This document shows, piece by piece, positions 1 through 11,700 of a DNA stretch of 64,000 nt (positions within the stretch are counted from its first letter, which is position 1; each line of letters starts with the position of its first letter). The DNA comes from Euptelea pleiosperma (Eukaryota; Streptophyta; Magnoliopsida; Ranunculales; Eupteleaceae): contig CM068552.1 of assembly GCA_035048495.1 (NCBI GenBank), forward strand, positions 14,070,501 through 14,134,500, given 5' to 3'. The notes beneath the pieces are model-generated. The model saw only the letters and a program-made list of their open reading frames with translations, did no database searches and was not told the origin of the DNA. Position numbers and translations under genes: made by a program.

Positions 1-1109
1 TTTAATAAGTTTTTAAAGTTGAGGGGGGCGCAGCTGCCCCCCCTCGCCCTTTCCTGGTTCTGCTACCTAGGGGTCAATTGATGGGCTTTTAGTTGCCTCC
101 TTTCTGTGTAAAGGTAATTCTATCAATTAAAAATGTCATCAGTAGTTATTGACATTATCGGTTGACTGTGGCTTACCGCCTTGCCTACCCACGAACAAAA
201 TATTGGCTCCACCACTAGACACAAGTTCCTTAGCTTCTGACTCTTACTCCACGTACGGTTCACCGTCTTAGTTGGTGTTGGACACTTTTAACGTCTATTT
301 TAAGCCAAGTAAGCGGATTAGTGGTTAGTAGTAAGTGGGTGAAGGTCAGAACCACTTTACGTGTGACCTTATAAAAAACCCTAGCAGCTAGTAACAACGT
401 ATGTAGCCTATATGTGACTTTTTATCCTTCTCTTTTGTTAGGCACCTACAAGCGTCGACATTTCGGTTCCAGGACCTCTACGTCTCTTGTAAAGCTTGGT
501 GGATTCAGTCACTAGTCTTCCTCTTTTTCTTCCTTAGCTGTTAAGAAAAATGAAGGGCTCTTAATCAGGTGGCTAAGGTATGCTTCGAACATGGTCAATT
601 TCGTGCAGTGAGGCTTCCAATTTGTGGATAGCCACATTGTGTCCCATCACCTATCATGTGGATCTTCTTACACGTATTGTAATAGTCAGATGTTGTGATG
701 CAGAGGATCTTAAAGTGGTGACATACTTTTTAGTCGTACTATTTCATATCTCTTTGCACTGTTCACATCATCTTTCGGACTCCTTGATTGTATGGATGTT
801 TGACCTTAATTCGAAGTCTCTGGCGGCGATCTCGTTTTAGATCGACCGACCAATGTGGAACGGGGTCGGCAGGCATTGCTACATCCGATCAGGGGTTGTC
901 TCATCCGAGATGTACTGTTTCCTTAAGGGGTTTCTTTTCTAACTTGTTCAGATCCTGCTCACGATTTTGAACACTTTCTTTTTGTAGCAAGGTGCAGATC
1001 AAATGACCCAGCACACATGTAAAGTGTACCCTAAACGCCTCGCATGGGATACGCGCTTGGGGAGGTTTGATCCCAAGACCTCTGGTACAAATCAATATAT
1101 CCATTATTT
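1..1109. other. Intergenic stretch, no gene recognised
   Basis: Several short open frames occur on both strands, but none has a recognisable domain, a plausible splice context or a credible length. A motif TATGGATGTTTG near 789 matches the core phrase of the inverted-repeat elements found elsewhere in this window, so part of the stretch is probably decayed transposon. I see nothing else that I can name. Confidence 0.5.
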
Positions 1110-1506
1110 GGGTTGGGCTCCAGGGACCGGCATTTTTTGACTGCCTCTTGTTACAGGACACAATATGAGCCACGTGGCACACTCTTACAGGACTCTGATC
1201 GTATGGATGTTTGGCCAATCGATAGGTGGACTTACAACCCAAACATCAGCTTGATTAGTGATTTCAAACCTTTGGATCTTTGTACCTCAAATACTGCTCA
1301 AATTCCTGCAGTTGAGATCAACCCATGAAAACAAGTCCAAACCAACGCTTAGAAATCACTAATCAGCTTGATTTTTGGTTTGTGGGTCCACCTAGGGATT
1401 GGCCAACATCCATACAGTCATAGTCCTCAAAGAGTATACCACGTGACTCATATTGTGTCCTGTAACGGGAGCCGGTCAAAAAAGGCCGGTCCCTGGAGCC
1501 CGAATT
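1110..1506. mobile_element. Foldback (Mutator-like MITE) element, GGGTTGGGCTCC family
   Basis: The stretch is a long imperfect palindrome. The left end reads GGGTTGGGCTCCAGGGACC and the right end is its near complement (GGTCCCTGGAGCCC). Inside, both arms carry the same text in opposite orientation: a CCACGTGGCACACTC-like block, a block for 'catccatacggtcag', and a block for 'aatcactaatcagcttgatt'. Only a short loop near 1325-1345 separates the arms. No coding capacity is seen. The outermost bases of the right end have drifted and I find no clear target-site duplication. Class assignment as Mutator-like rests on sister elements with 8-10 bp duplications (3338, 6852, 10986). Confidence 0.7.
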
Positions 1507-2086
1507 AGCTTTTTTTTTGCATTTTACAAAAGTACTTTTTAAAAGCAAACTTTGTTATTTGAAACAGATGTTCCAACATATCCAACGGCTAGGATTACCA
1601 ATCAGGTTAATTTTGGTAAAGGGCCCAACATAGGATCAACGGTTCCAAAGAATGTACCAAATTGCATTTTGAGAGGGGCAAACAAAACAACTTGAACATT
1701 GAAAAGAAGCGATTATATTCAACATGGCTCTATTTCTAGTCAACATATATTAGATATTGCCGGAAAACAAAAAAAAAAAAAAGATAAAGGGATTGGGCTA
1801 AGACTGGACTAGGCCAGAAATCATGAACTATCCAAACAAGACACCACCGGAAAAGACAATGATATCATATACCCAGCGACATTGTAATATCATGAAACAT
1901 CACTGGCAGCTGTTGGATATGACAATAATAACATCACTCAGTTTTATGACATCATTGCTCTTACATCCATTGGCCGACAATGAGGTGGAATGGTATTATC
2001 ATGATACCGGGGCTATAAAGGTATTTTTGATCATGTCCATTTTGTGCTTATGTACTAATATGCACATGCATGCACATGCAATGACT
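1507..2086. other. Intergenic AT-rich stretch
   Basis: No gene, RNA or complete element recognised. The segment contains a long A-run near 1770 and open frames without domain similarity. Confidence 0.5.
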
Positions 2087-2196
2087 TATACATGCCTTTC
2101 CCCGGTAGTTGGTAACAAAACTTAAAAGGGTCCGTTATACCTATACATGCCTTTCCCCGGTAGTTGGTAACAAAACTTAAAAGGGCCCGTTATAAC
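2087..2196. repeat. 55-bp direct tandem duplication, two copies
   Basis: A 55-bp segment beginning TATACATGCCTTTCC occurs at 2087-2141 and again, almost unchanged, at 2142-2196. The second copy runs into the AACGG-rich element that follows, so the duplication took in its left border. Confidence 0.85.
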
Positions 2197-2530
2197 GGTA
2201 TAACGGACTGGGGGCGTTACCGTTTTTTTCATTATAACGAAAATAACGCTCGGGGGCAAAAACGGAAAATAGTGAAAAAAATAGCACTGGAATTCAAATT
2301 TTGAAATTTGAATTTCAGATTTCAAAAAATGGAAAATAACGGAAATAATGGCCTTTTTCTCCTCAAAATTCTCCAGAAAATAACAGTTGTTACTTTCCTT
2401 ATAACGGAAAAATAACAGAAGATAAAGGCCATTATAACAAAAATAGCAGCCATTATTTTCTAACGGTACGTAACATAACGGAGAAGGTTCGAATCCTTTA
2501 TAACGGCCATTTTTTAAACCACGGTCGGTA
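2170..2530. mobile_element. AACGG-rich nonautonomous element
   Basis: The stretch is dense in TAACGG and CCGTTA words, both orientations, and ends in a block GGCCATTTTTTAAACCA. The same composition, with a TTTAAACC-type border, recurs near 6105-6440, 21930-22250, 44885-45135 and, weakly, 52075-52265. This marks a dispersed family. The TTTAAACC borders resemble those of the hAT-like MITE at 41990. There is no coding potential, and I could not fix exact ends or a target duplication. Confidence 0.55.
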
Positions 2531-2599
2531 ATTCTTGAATGTAACACGTTATCTAAATCTTAGAGAACGATCTCATCCTAATCTCTATGTTTGGTTCTC

Positions 2600-2790
2600 A
2601 TCCTCTATGTGGTGTTGCAATGGGCCAGGCCCAAAGTTTAAAATATCATTCCATCTCATTGTCTCTATAAGTTGACAAAACAAGACGTCTCAACCGAAAC
2701 AAAACGAGACGTGACGAGACAATAGAAAAAATAGTATATATCTCATTATAATTAAACTATTTTTAAGGAAAAACGCTACCGGTACCCCAC
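2600..2790. mobile_element. hAT-like MITE fragment (relative of 41990-42307)
   Basis: The text AAGTTTAAAATATCATTCCATCTCATTGTCTC and the following ACGAGACGT-rich part match the left half of the element at 41990-42307 closely by eye. The right half is missing or too diverged to see, so this is a fragment. Confidence 0.55.
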
Positions 2791-3329
2791 CGTAGACTAC
2801 AAAAAAAAGTCATGCGATTGAGGCCATTGGCCGTTGGATTCTAGAGATCCATATGGACCGTGTATCTCTTAAATCCAGCAACCGCACAACTTTTTTTACG
2901 GTCTATCTTGGGTAACCTACTCTTTTTGTAATACTTAATCAGACGACGAATTTATTTTTTTAGCGTTTTTATGTGTTATAAAAAAAAAACATATATTACA
3001 TGGAATAAGTATTTTAACCAGGTTTAATACTTAAATCAAAAGGAAGAAGTGGTCATTTATAATTTATATTCTAAGAGTTAAAGGTTTTTTTTTTGTCATT
3101 AAAGGTGTGTTTGATTGCACAGAAAATTTTTCTGAGAAAATACATCTGGGAAATGCCTTAAATGGACTGATTGGTTGCAACCGAGAACAAATATTTCAAT
3201 CATGTAAGAAAATAAAGGTGTATTTTGAGGTGGAAACGAATTCTCACCTATCTTGATGGGAAATGAATTCTAGGCTTATTAGGGAAAATTATCCAGAATT
3301 TAAATGATTTGGTAGTAAAAATTGTGCAC
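2791..3329. other. AT-rich intergenic stretch
   Basis: Nothing gene-like is visible. The stretch holds poly-A and poly-T runs and a segment that decays into the flank of the next inverted-repeat element. Confidence 0.5.
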
Positions 3330-3337
3330 ATTTAAAA

Positions 3338-3562
3338 GGCTTAGGTTCCGAGGACCCCCTTTTTCTGACCCCTCTCAGGTGTTCCCATGCTCGGCCGTGG
3401 ATTTCACGAATCCAACGGTGGTTGTCAGTGCCCCAAAAAGTGAGAAAGTGATGCTAGCTAGGTGCTGACAACTACCGTTGAATTCTTGAAATCCACGGCC
3501 ATGCACACGAATACTAAAAGGGGTCAAAAAAAAAGGTGGTCAGGTCCCCTGAGCCCGACCCT
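3338..3562. mobile_element. Mutator-like MITE with 8-bp target duplication
   Basis: Inverted termini GGCTTAGGTTCCGAGGACC (left) and the complement of GGGTCGGGCTCAGGGGACC (right) enclose two arms that pair over most of their length; for example GGCCGTGGATTTCACGAATCC pairs with the segment near 3479-3500. The direct repeat ATTTAAAA flanks it at 3330-3337 and 3563-3570. Termini resemble those at 1110, 6852 and 10986. The loop lies near 3440-3455. No coding capacity. Confidence 0.75.
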
Positions 3563-3589
3563 ATTTAAAATGGACTTGGCAGGTGGTCT

Positions 3590-3959
3590 CAAGTCCAGAT
3601 CAAAATCTACTGAAGAAGCAGATAAATGAGCGGTAAAATAGTCTTCAGATGGTGGTTCAATTTTGCAAGTCCAATGTGTTGGTGGAGCTCGATTCTCAAA
3701 TGGTGGTCTCAATGTTGCAAGATGGTTCAACCTCTCTAGGAAGGTTCTCCATAGCTCATGCTATGGATCTTTTGGATTCCTGTTTCTTTATTCTCCTCTC
3801 TATCTTTTAGTTATGTTTTCCGAGTGAAAAATGCTGCAGCTCATACTATAGTCGGTCATACTCAAATCCTTTTTTATTTCCTGCGCTGTGTGGACTAATG
3901 ATCTTTCCCCGTGGTTGGAATCGATTGTTTCCCAAGAAGGTACATTCGATCAAGGGTAG
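3590..3959 (+). pseudogene. LINE ORF2 C-terminal (RNase H-like) remnant
   Basis: Translated in shifting frames, the stretch shows the hallmarks of the RNase H-like domain at the end of plant LINE ORF2. There is a VLVELDSQMVVSML segment (3678-3720, the acidic 'E-D-S' motif), then a KNAAAHTIVGH segment (AAH motif), then VWTNDLSPWLESIV and a stop at 3957-3959. At least one frameshift and one internal stop break it. An A/T-rich tail follows, as expected at a LINE 3' end. It is a dead 5'-truncated copy. Confidence 0.7.
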
Positions 3960-5559
3960 AAGTTGGGTTTTGTTTATGCAATTTCTTTCTTTTTCTCTTG
4001 ATGAAATAGGTTGATTAAAAAATAAAGAAGAAGGGAAAATACAATTTTCCTACCCTAGGCAATCAAACACGCCCTAAAATCTATTAAAGTAGTCACTTAT
4101 AATTTGTCTTGAAAGATTATAGAGATAAATTTTGTACTATTAAAGTTTCACTAAAGTTTTCAATTCAATATGTGCGTTAATTAAGACAAAACAAGAAGAA
4201 GTAACTTTTTAATAAGTTAGAAGCCAAGTGTTTTAGGAGAGTTTGATGTGGACTGAACCACTTATTAGTCTGTTGTAGGGACCCTTCGCTTTCTAGAGTG
4301 GAGTGACCATCAGACTCAACCCTTGGAGTTCTCTCAGAAAATGTTGTGATCTCATGCCACCCCCCAAATATTCGACAAATATAATGTTTTGAGATCAGCT
4401 GATCAGTTCTTTGAATTTAACAAGATAAACTCATAATCTCATCAAATCAACAAAAAGATCTAAACGAATTAAGTGCGAATCAAACGTATTATTGATGAGT
4501 GGATTAAGAGTATTATTTGACAGTGATTTATCCCAAATGATGTTCAAGTTGGATTAAGTCTGAAAGCTATTTAGTGGAGCGGAGAAAGTCAATGAGGGAG
4601 CACAGGAACTGATCCTTGGAATATTTTCTTTTTTTAAATTATCTTTTGAGGATATATATATGTATATATATAAGCATTTGATTCGATATGTTCGCCTATC
4701 GACCAACCTCCTCTCATTGATATGTTGACCAAATTACCCTCTTTGCTCTCTTTTTTTATTTATTTTTTGTAGGTGTTTGCGTTTTTAAATCAAAGGGCAT
4801 TTTAGTACTACCAGAAAAAAGGGCTAATTTTTTTGGCCCCCTACTTTATAATATTTCTTAGACCCCCCCTCTATTCACACGAAAAACTAGCGTGCATGTG
4901 AATCTCATGGGCTAATTAGTTCGGCATACTGCAAAAATATGATATGAGAAAAGTTCGAGTATAATTCGGATTTTTTATTTTGAAATACACTTAAAATTTT
5001 GATAAAGAATAAAATAAGTATTATTTTTTTTTTAAAACAATAGGTTTTTTTTTTTGCATTTTTTTTTTTCAAATTTCAAAAATCAACTTTAAAAATAATT
5101 CAGGAATAATTTGCGTTTAGTACGGTCCATATAAAATACAGGACTTTTACCGAATCTTTGAACAATACTGCAATTTAATACGTTTTGTGAAAAAATATGT
5201 CAAATATACGTCTTACACGTGTATTAAATGGTAAATTACTAGTTAGGATAAGACATGGAGTTTTTTTTTTCCTCGTAAGCACGTTACCTTCCTAGTGGGT
5301 GATGGGTCAATGGCGTCGACCAAGGGGGTATTATTAATTTTGTAGAGTTTAGGAGGTTCTTACTAATTAGCCCTATTTCAAGGGGTATTACTTCAATTCC
5401 CTAAATGACTCATTTACCCCTGTTCTTTTCCATAACACCAAAAATAAATAAAAATAAAAAATATTTCCACCAATTTTTTTTAGACAAATTTCCACCAACT
5501 CTTGAAATGGTCCCTTTGAATCTCTCGCAAAATGTAAGTGGAGAAACTTTCATCCAAGA
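3960..5559. other. AT-rich intergenic stretch
   Basis: No gene or complete mobile element recognised over 1.6 kb. There are long T- and A-runs (near 4980-5070), simple AT stretches (near 4655-4675), and a short coding-free segment with 'gggtattacttcaattccc' type text that also occurs around 7960-8010 in looser form. Confidence 0.5.
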
Positions 5560-5855
5560 ACTAGGACCGCACGATTTTTGATACTCAACGCTGCCATCTG
5601 GCCCACTGACCGCATGGATGTTTAGCCCACCCCTTAGTAGAACAATCATACCAAAAATCAGCTTGTTTTGATGATTTTTAACCGTTGGTTTTAGTACTCA
5701 AAAATAATGGTTGAATTCATTGGCTATAATCACACCTTAAAAAGTACTTAAATCTAATGGTTAGATATTACCAATCAGGGTAATTTTTGGTGTGCACATC
5801 CATGCAGTCAGTGGACCAGATGGCTGAGTTGACTAACAAAAATCATGATTCCGAC
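5560..5855. mobile_element. Inverted-repeat (foldback) element
   Basis: The left arm (about 5565-5665) and right arm (about 5765-5855) are near complements. GGCCCACTGACCGCATGGATG on the left pairs with CATCCATGCAGTCAGTGGACC on the right, and ACCAAAAATCAGC pairs with its counterpart. The element at 22255-22590 is a second copy with the same arms. No coding potential and no clear target duplication. Confidence 0.7.
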
Positions 5856-6104
5856 ACGCCAAAAAATGTGAGGCATGCCTTGTTACATTATTCGATCCAT
5901 TGGATAGTGGGATTGGAATAATGATGTCACGTACCATTTTATGTTGCCTCTATTCCCAAATCCAATGGCTAACATTGAAGGGCTACCACATCATTGACTT
6001 TTTTTTTTTTTTTAATCCAATCTGTGCCAACTTTGCTTTGGATTTGTACGGCACTAGTTATGTTATTTTGCGCTCGTCGAAAAGGGCGTAAGTTAAAAAA
6101 CAAG
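5856..6104. other. Short intergenic stretch
   Basis: Nothing recognised apart from a T-run near 6000. Confidence 0.5.
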
Positions 6105-6440
6105 GTTTGAAAGGGACTGTTATACTGGCATAACCGCTGGCGTTACCGTTATAATCGTTGTATCAAGTTGAATAGTAGACCAAATTCAATTTTGTTTCTT
6201 GTATTTCGAATTCATTTTCAGCCAAAGAACAAATAAATATTTTTAAAAGGTTAAAATTGTTACAACGGCTATTATTTTCATCAAGGTTTAAATTGGAACA
6301 TTACAACCATGGTTTTAAAAAACGGCCGTTATAACAAATATAGAGGGTGTTAAAACGGATTCGGACCTCCCCCGTTACCTTATGTACCATTAAAATGCTT
6401 AAAAATAATGACCGTTATTTTCTAGAAAATTTTGTTTAAA
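6105..6440. mobile_element. AACGG-rich nonautonomous element, degraded
   Basis: The stretch has GTTATAACGG, AACGGCCGTTATAAC and TTTTAAAAAACGG words in both orientations, in the style of 2170-2530. Ends are not clear. Confidence 0.5.
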
Positions 6441-6474
6441 AAAAGTCTATTATCAACATTGATGACGGACCATT

Positions 6475-6745
6475 GTATGAGCCACATGGCACACTCTTAG
6501 AGACCCTTGATCATAAAGATATTTGGCACATCCCTAGATGGACTTACATACCAAAATTCAACCTGATTAGTAATTTATATTCATTTTATTAGTCTTTTAC
6601 GTAGTTTATTTTTAACCGTGGATTTCAAGCTTTATTTGGGGTACTCATATCTGAAGGTGTGAAATCACTAATTAGTATGTAGGTCCACCTAGGGATGTTT
6701 CAAACATCCATATGGTCAGTGTTCTCTAAGCGTAGTCCCTCGTCA
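6475..6745. mobile_element. Foldback element carrying the shared 'phrase'
   Basis: The left arm has ATGAGCCACATGGCACACTC and the GATGGACTTACATACCAAAATTC block. The right arm has the complement: AATCACTAATTAGTATGTAGG, GGTCCACCTAGGGATG and CATCCATATGGTCAG. The arms match those at 1110-1506 and 23216-23636, but are more diverged. No coding potential. Confidence 0.6.
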
Positions 6746-6851
6746 TCATTGATGAGGGACGTCGGTGTGTTGAACAACCCGCAAAGGTGAACATCTTGTG
6801 AAGCCCGCGTCATCGCCAACCCCAACTTTGGCTTTATAATATTATAGATTA

Positions 6852-7199
6852 GGGTCGGGTTCCGGTGACCAACACTTTTGACCAACACCTTGGTGTACCC
6901 TAATAGAAGATGAATCAATGGCCGGATCTCCTCACCATATAGATAACCCCAACAAAAAATCAACCTATTCTGAAATTTCTAACCCTGTTAAATGTGGTTT
7001 TCAAGTTACACGGTGATAATTGACGATCCATAATTCTTCAACTTCTAAACCAGTCTATGAATATCGGAATGATTTGAATTTTTGTGAGGATGATCTACTC
7101 ACTATAGAGATCGTCCTCACCAAAAATCAGCCATTGATTCATCTTCTATGAGGGTACACCAAGGTGTTGGTTAAAAATGTTGGTCACCGGAACCCGACC
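6852..7199. mobile_element. Mutator-like MITE with perfect 10-bp target duplication
   Basis: The ends are GGGTCGGGTTCCGGTGACC (left) and its complement (right, ending at 7199). The direct repeat TTATAGATTA flanks it at 6842-6851 and 7200-7209 without mismatch. The arms pair over roughly 90-110 bp and include a block GAAGATGAATCAATGGC. The 10-bp duplication is typical of Mutator-like elements. At about 348 bp with no open frame of note it is nonautonomous. Confidence 0.85.
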
Positions 7200-7209
7200 T
7201 TATAGATTA

Positions 7210-8710
7210 AATAATAGGACTGGACTTTGTGATCGGTGAAGGAGACACAGGAAAACATATTTTCAAAATGACAAGTGTCATTATGATCTTAGGAGGAAAA
7301 AAAAAAAAAGGAATTCTTGACATACCCCCAAGTAATTGATGAAATTTGTCATTCTCCCCACATTTTGAAATTTCTAAATCTATAGTCTACCACTATCATT
7401 GATCCAAATTGACTAATGAACTTTTTTTGTTTAAAAGACGAGAATACTTCTTTCTTCAACCTTCAATCATAAGAACATGTGAGCCAAAATTCTAACCTCA
7501 AATTGGACAACTGTGATGGTTATCCAACCACGAGACTCTGATAAGTTGGTCGTTGGCGATGGACAACTCAATGAAAAATCAAGCATAACTATATGGGAGA
7601 GATCCTGACTTTTGCTTCTCAATCCTGTTTTCCACCAAGATGTATTCAGTTGTATCCATTGCACCTAAAGTAACTTCAGTATAGTGTGCATATAGCCGAG
7701 TTAGGTAGCATGTTGGGATCGACCATCATCATGGATAGAAAATGCGTTATCCGCCGTATTTATATATCGACATACCTCATGGGAAACCCCATTTACACTT
7801 GGCCAAATTCTCTGCACATGCTAGGAAATCAATATGCAATGGAAGGCACAATGGTGCTTTTCATCATTCTTGTTGGCCATTTGAATGTGTATGGGCGGAT
7901 GCTACCATGCAAGTATGCAAGACTGATGCAATACAAATTAGTGTATTTTAGTAACACCCCTCCTGAAATTTGAATGTTATTAGTAATACCCCCTTATACT
8001 TTCAAACTTTAGGATTACCCCCCTTGACCTAATTTAATCATCATTTGACTAACGTTAAAACGTGGCATGCATTATGCATCATGCACCTGTTAACCCACCT
8101 ATGATAGGACTATAATATTGCAAATACAATGCTAAGGATGTGTGATTCAAGTCCGTTTACAAATAAGTTTTGTCACAATGTCATCCATCCCTGGTGACCA
8201 ACATACTAGAGCCCCGTGGTTGGTCGATAACCACATAGTCCGATTTAGGGTTAGGGTTTCGCCCAAAAGTCTATTTATTTTTGTAATCAAAGGTTGAAGA
8301 AATATTTTTATCTTTTCAAAAAAAAAAAAAAGTAACAGTCAATTTGGGTCAACAACGATTGTAAACAGTGATCACCCATAGAGGGAATGTCGGTAATTTC
8401 AAGTGGGTATGTCAAATTTCAAAGATTATAGGGGTATATTCCAAAAAATAATAATAACTGAGATAGGTTTTAATAGGAGAAATGATATATTCCGGTGTCC
8501 TTTTAAATGACCAGGTGCATTAAAGATGCTATTGCCAGGTTAAAATGTTTAAAATGCCTGTGTATTGCATTGTATGCGTCTGGCTATACCACTTTCCTTT
8601 TAATATGGCAATCAATCACATTAATTCTTATAAATTCCTCGCTAATTTCCCGCGCGTCAATGGCATTAGGCAGACAAGGCGTTCCGAAAAAGGGCAAAAG
8701 GCATAAAACA
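7210..8710. other. Upstream region of APT copy 1
   Basis: No gene in 7210-8500. From about 7810 on, the text aligns with 27130 onward in the second duplication unit (for example GGAAGGCACAATGGTG and TTCATCATTCTTGTTG), which sets the left border of the duplicated block. Around 8490-8700 the sequence is closely alike in both units and presumably holds the promoter. I see no convincing TATA box. Confidence 0.5.
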
Positions 8711-8757
8711 CTTTCTCTCTGTCCCAGTCTCTCTCTCTCTCTCACTCTTTCTCTCTG
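8711..8757 (+). promoter_or_regulatory. CT-rich 5' leader of APT copy 1
   Basis: A CTCTCT tract lies 14-60 bp before the start codon. Such pyrimidine patches are common in plant core promoters and 5' leaders. In copy 2 the matching place (27930-27942) has only a short CTCTCTCT, so the tract has contracted or expanded since duplication. Confidence 0.5.
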
Positions 8758-8770
8758 CAGCGAAGGAGAA

Positions 8771-11700
8771 ATGGCTTCTAAAGACGGCGACGATGATCGG
8801 CTGGCAAGAATTTCTTCCGCAATTCGGGTCATCCCGGACTTCCCTAAAACAGGTAATCATCCACTCATATTGAGCGATTTGTAATCTCTTACCTACCCAT
8901 TTCTTCACTTCGAAGCTTAAACATCTTCCTCTTGCAAGAATCTCAGTTTACACGTAATTTCCCATCTGGTCTTCCAATTTGAAGCTGAAAACCCAGATTT
9001 TCCATATGGGTATTCGAATTTGAAGCTAAAAACCCATATTTTCCATCTGGGTGTTCCAATTTGAAGCTCTAACCCAGGATTTTTCATCTGGGTAGTCTCT
9101 ATTTTCGCATGATTTAAGCGTTATCAGAGATTGTTTTCATTATTATTTTTTTGTCATGACAGGGATCATGTTTCAGGACATAACGACGTTGCTTCTTGAC
9201 CCAAAGGCATTTAAGGACACCATTGATTTGTTCGTCGAGAGATACAGAGACAGAGACATTTCTGTTGTGGCAGGTGATTTCTCTATTTTGCCTACAAATT
9301 TTTGCTTGATTTTATTTTCTGCTCTTGTGGGTAATGTGATTTGGAGTCCATATTATTTTTTGTTCACTCTTGCAACTTTTCACCAGCATAGTTTTGCTGC
9401 TCAAACAAAGATGAACAAAGGCCCCAAAGAAAGATATAAGTGCCATTAAGGAACAGAGAGCTGACCAGCTACCATTTACCTATGGTAGGACAATTGAAAT
9501 TCTCCTTCTGTTGGATGAGGGTGTGAAGGAAAATTAACGTCTTGACACTACATGTGGTACACCTCAGGTGGCCATTTTATGCTTTGGTCACATTTTTATG
9601 AACTTCACTATGGCTTGGATGAGTTGTAAGCGAGTTGTAACTGTGTCCCATGAAACCAAGACTACTAGTACTCAGCTGAATCACTCCCAATTCTGTGAAA
9701 ATTTTAACCTCCGTTGTCGATTGTAGATCAGGTGGGAGATGTGTTGGTCAACGCCTTCAGACTGAAGTCGTTCCATTTGTTTGATAGTCTATGCTTATTA
9801 CACTTCTTCAACTATACTTGTAAGACAAGCTTAAATATATTGTATATGAAGTAGAAGAGTGTTAAACTACAAGGTTAATCCTTTGAATTAATAAGATATA
9901 ATTTATATCAGTAAATTATAAGACTGGTCCAAGGCATATTATATCTTATTTATTCTTTGAAGTTTGAATTAACAATTTACATCACTAAAAGTCCTTGGAC
10001 AAGTCAGTCCCGTTATACGACTGGCCCAAGGCAGCAACTCCCAGAAGAAGGCATGGTAAACCCTTTGAATCCAATGCGGTAAGAGCTGAACCAGAAGAAT
10101 TCAAAAAACAGAACAAATGTGCTTTTGTTTTCATAATAAGAAATAAGAGAAAAAATGACCTGTATTAGTCAACTTTCTCAAGAAATACTCTAATAATGAG
10201 TAAAAAGAAAACGCGTTTGACTAAGGTGAGTTTTCTCTGTTTAAACATATCAGGTAAACCAACATTCATTGACATGGCTTTTGTGCTGACTTGGTGTTAC
10301 AACTTATTTTTTGTGCTGACTGAGTTGCACACCACCATTCAGTGCTTAACCTTCATGTGGACGTGATCTTTCCCTCAAACGAACTTTGGTGATTTCTGAG
10401 TTTGAATTGGTTTCTAACCTTGTGAAGGCCATCAAATCAAATTATTTTAGAAGCTAGTATATTGGTTTTCTGAAATGACAGCTGACTTTAATCTAAAATC
10501 GTTTGTTAGTTGTTCATATCATATATTACCAACTTTCTTGTATTCTAGCAAAACTAGTCATATCTGTGTTCTATGTTTGACATTGATGATCTGTTGCAGG
10601 AATTGAAGCAAGAGGGTTTATATTTGGTCCTCCTATTGCCTTGGCTATTGGGGCAAAATTTGTTCCTTTGAGAAAACCAAAGAAGTTGCCTGGTATATTT
10701 TTGCATCCATCTTTTCTTTTCTTTCGGTGAATTGCATAAGTGGTTTTTAAGTTTGTGAGAGGCATTTTTTTCCTAATCCATAGTTTCTGAGAACTCTATA
10801 GTTCTAGCTTTATAATTGCATTGCTGGTCTCAAGCTCAGATGCATTAAGGGCGATGGAGGGGATAAGGATATTAAGGAAAGATGGGTGGCTGTTTTAGAA
10901 ATTACTAAATGAAAACTTCATGGGGGGCTAAGGACTAGAAGAAGTTGTTAATAAAGAGACCAGATGGCATATATCTTTTATAGAAGGGTTGGGCTCCCAT
11001 GGCCGGCCATTTATGACAGGCTCACGGGACAAGCCTTGTCGGACATGGATTCCGAGAATCTAACGGTTGTGATAGTGCTGAGCTGGCATTCACTTTTTGC
11101 CGAAGCAAAGCCACCGTTGGATTCTCGGAATCCACACCCGACAAGGCCTGTCCTGTGAGCCTATCATAAAAGGCCGGTCATGGGAGCCTGTGCCTTTATA
11201 GAATTAGGGTAACAGATGTAGAAGAAGCTTTAGCAAGAATGATGATAAGGAAAAGAGATGTGGAAGTGCATGGGAGAAACTAAATTGTTATAATTAACTA
11301 AGCTATTCAACAAGATTCTTAAGACAAAAAATTCCGTATGAATGGAGGACAAGTTGTGGTATATATTTAGAAGAACAAAGGAGATGCACACAATTCCAAC
11401 TAGTGTGGGATCAAACTTATGAGGTACACTGTGAAAGTATGGAAGAGAGTGATGGTGGACAAAGATTAATTCAAGAACAACGATGTTTGAGAACTAATTT
11501 GGTATTGTGGTTTTCTGCTTGATTCATCTTGGTCTCGGCATGGACCGAGACATGATCCAGGTTTGATTCACAAATCACATCGAATCGGTATTGACTCGAT
11601 TTAACTTATTTGTATCAATCGAGGCATATCAGGCTAAACAAGATAGCAACTATAAAACTTGTTAATTTTTTTTACTGAAACGGCCCCAAATTTCATGGAA

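Noticed and set aside
1823..2547. Open frames of 100 and 141 codons
   Set aside because: The minus-strand frame is a reading of the AACGG-rich element, and the plus-strand frame has no recognisable similarity or splice context.
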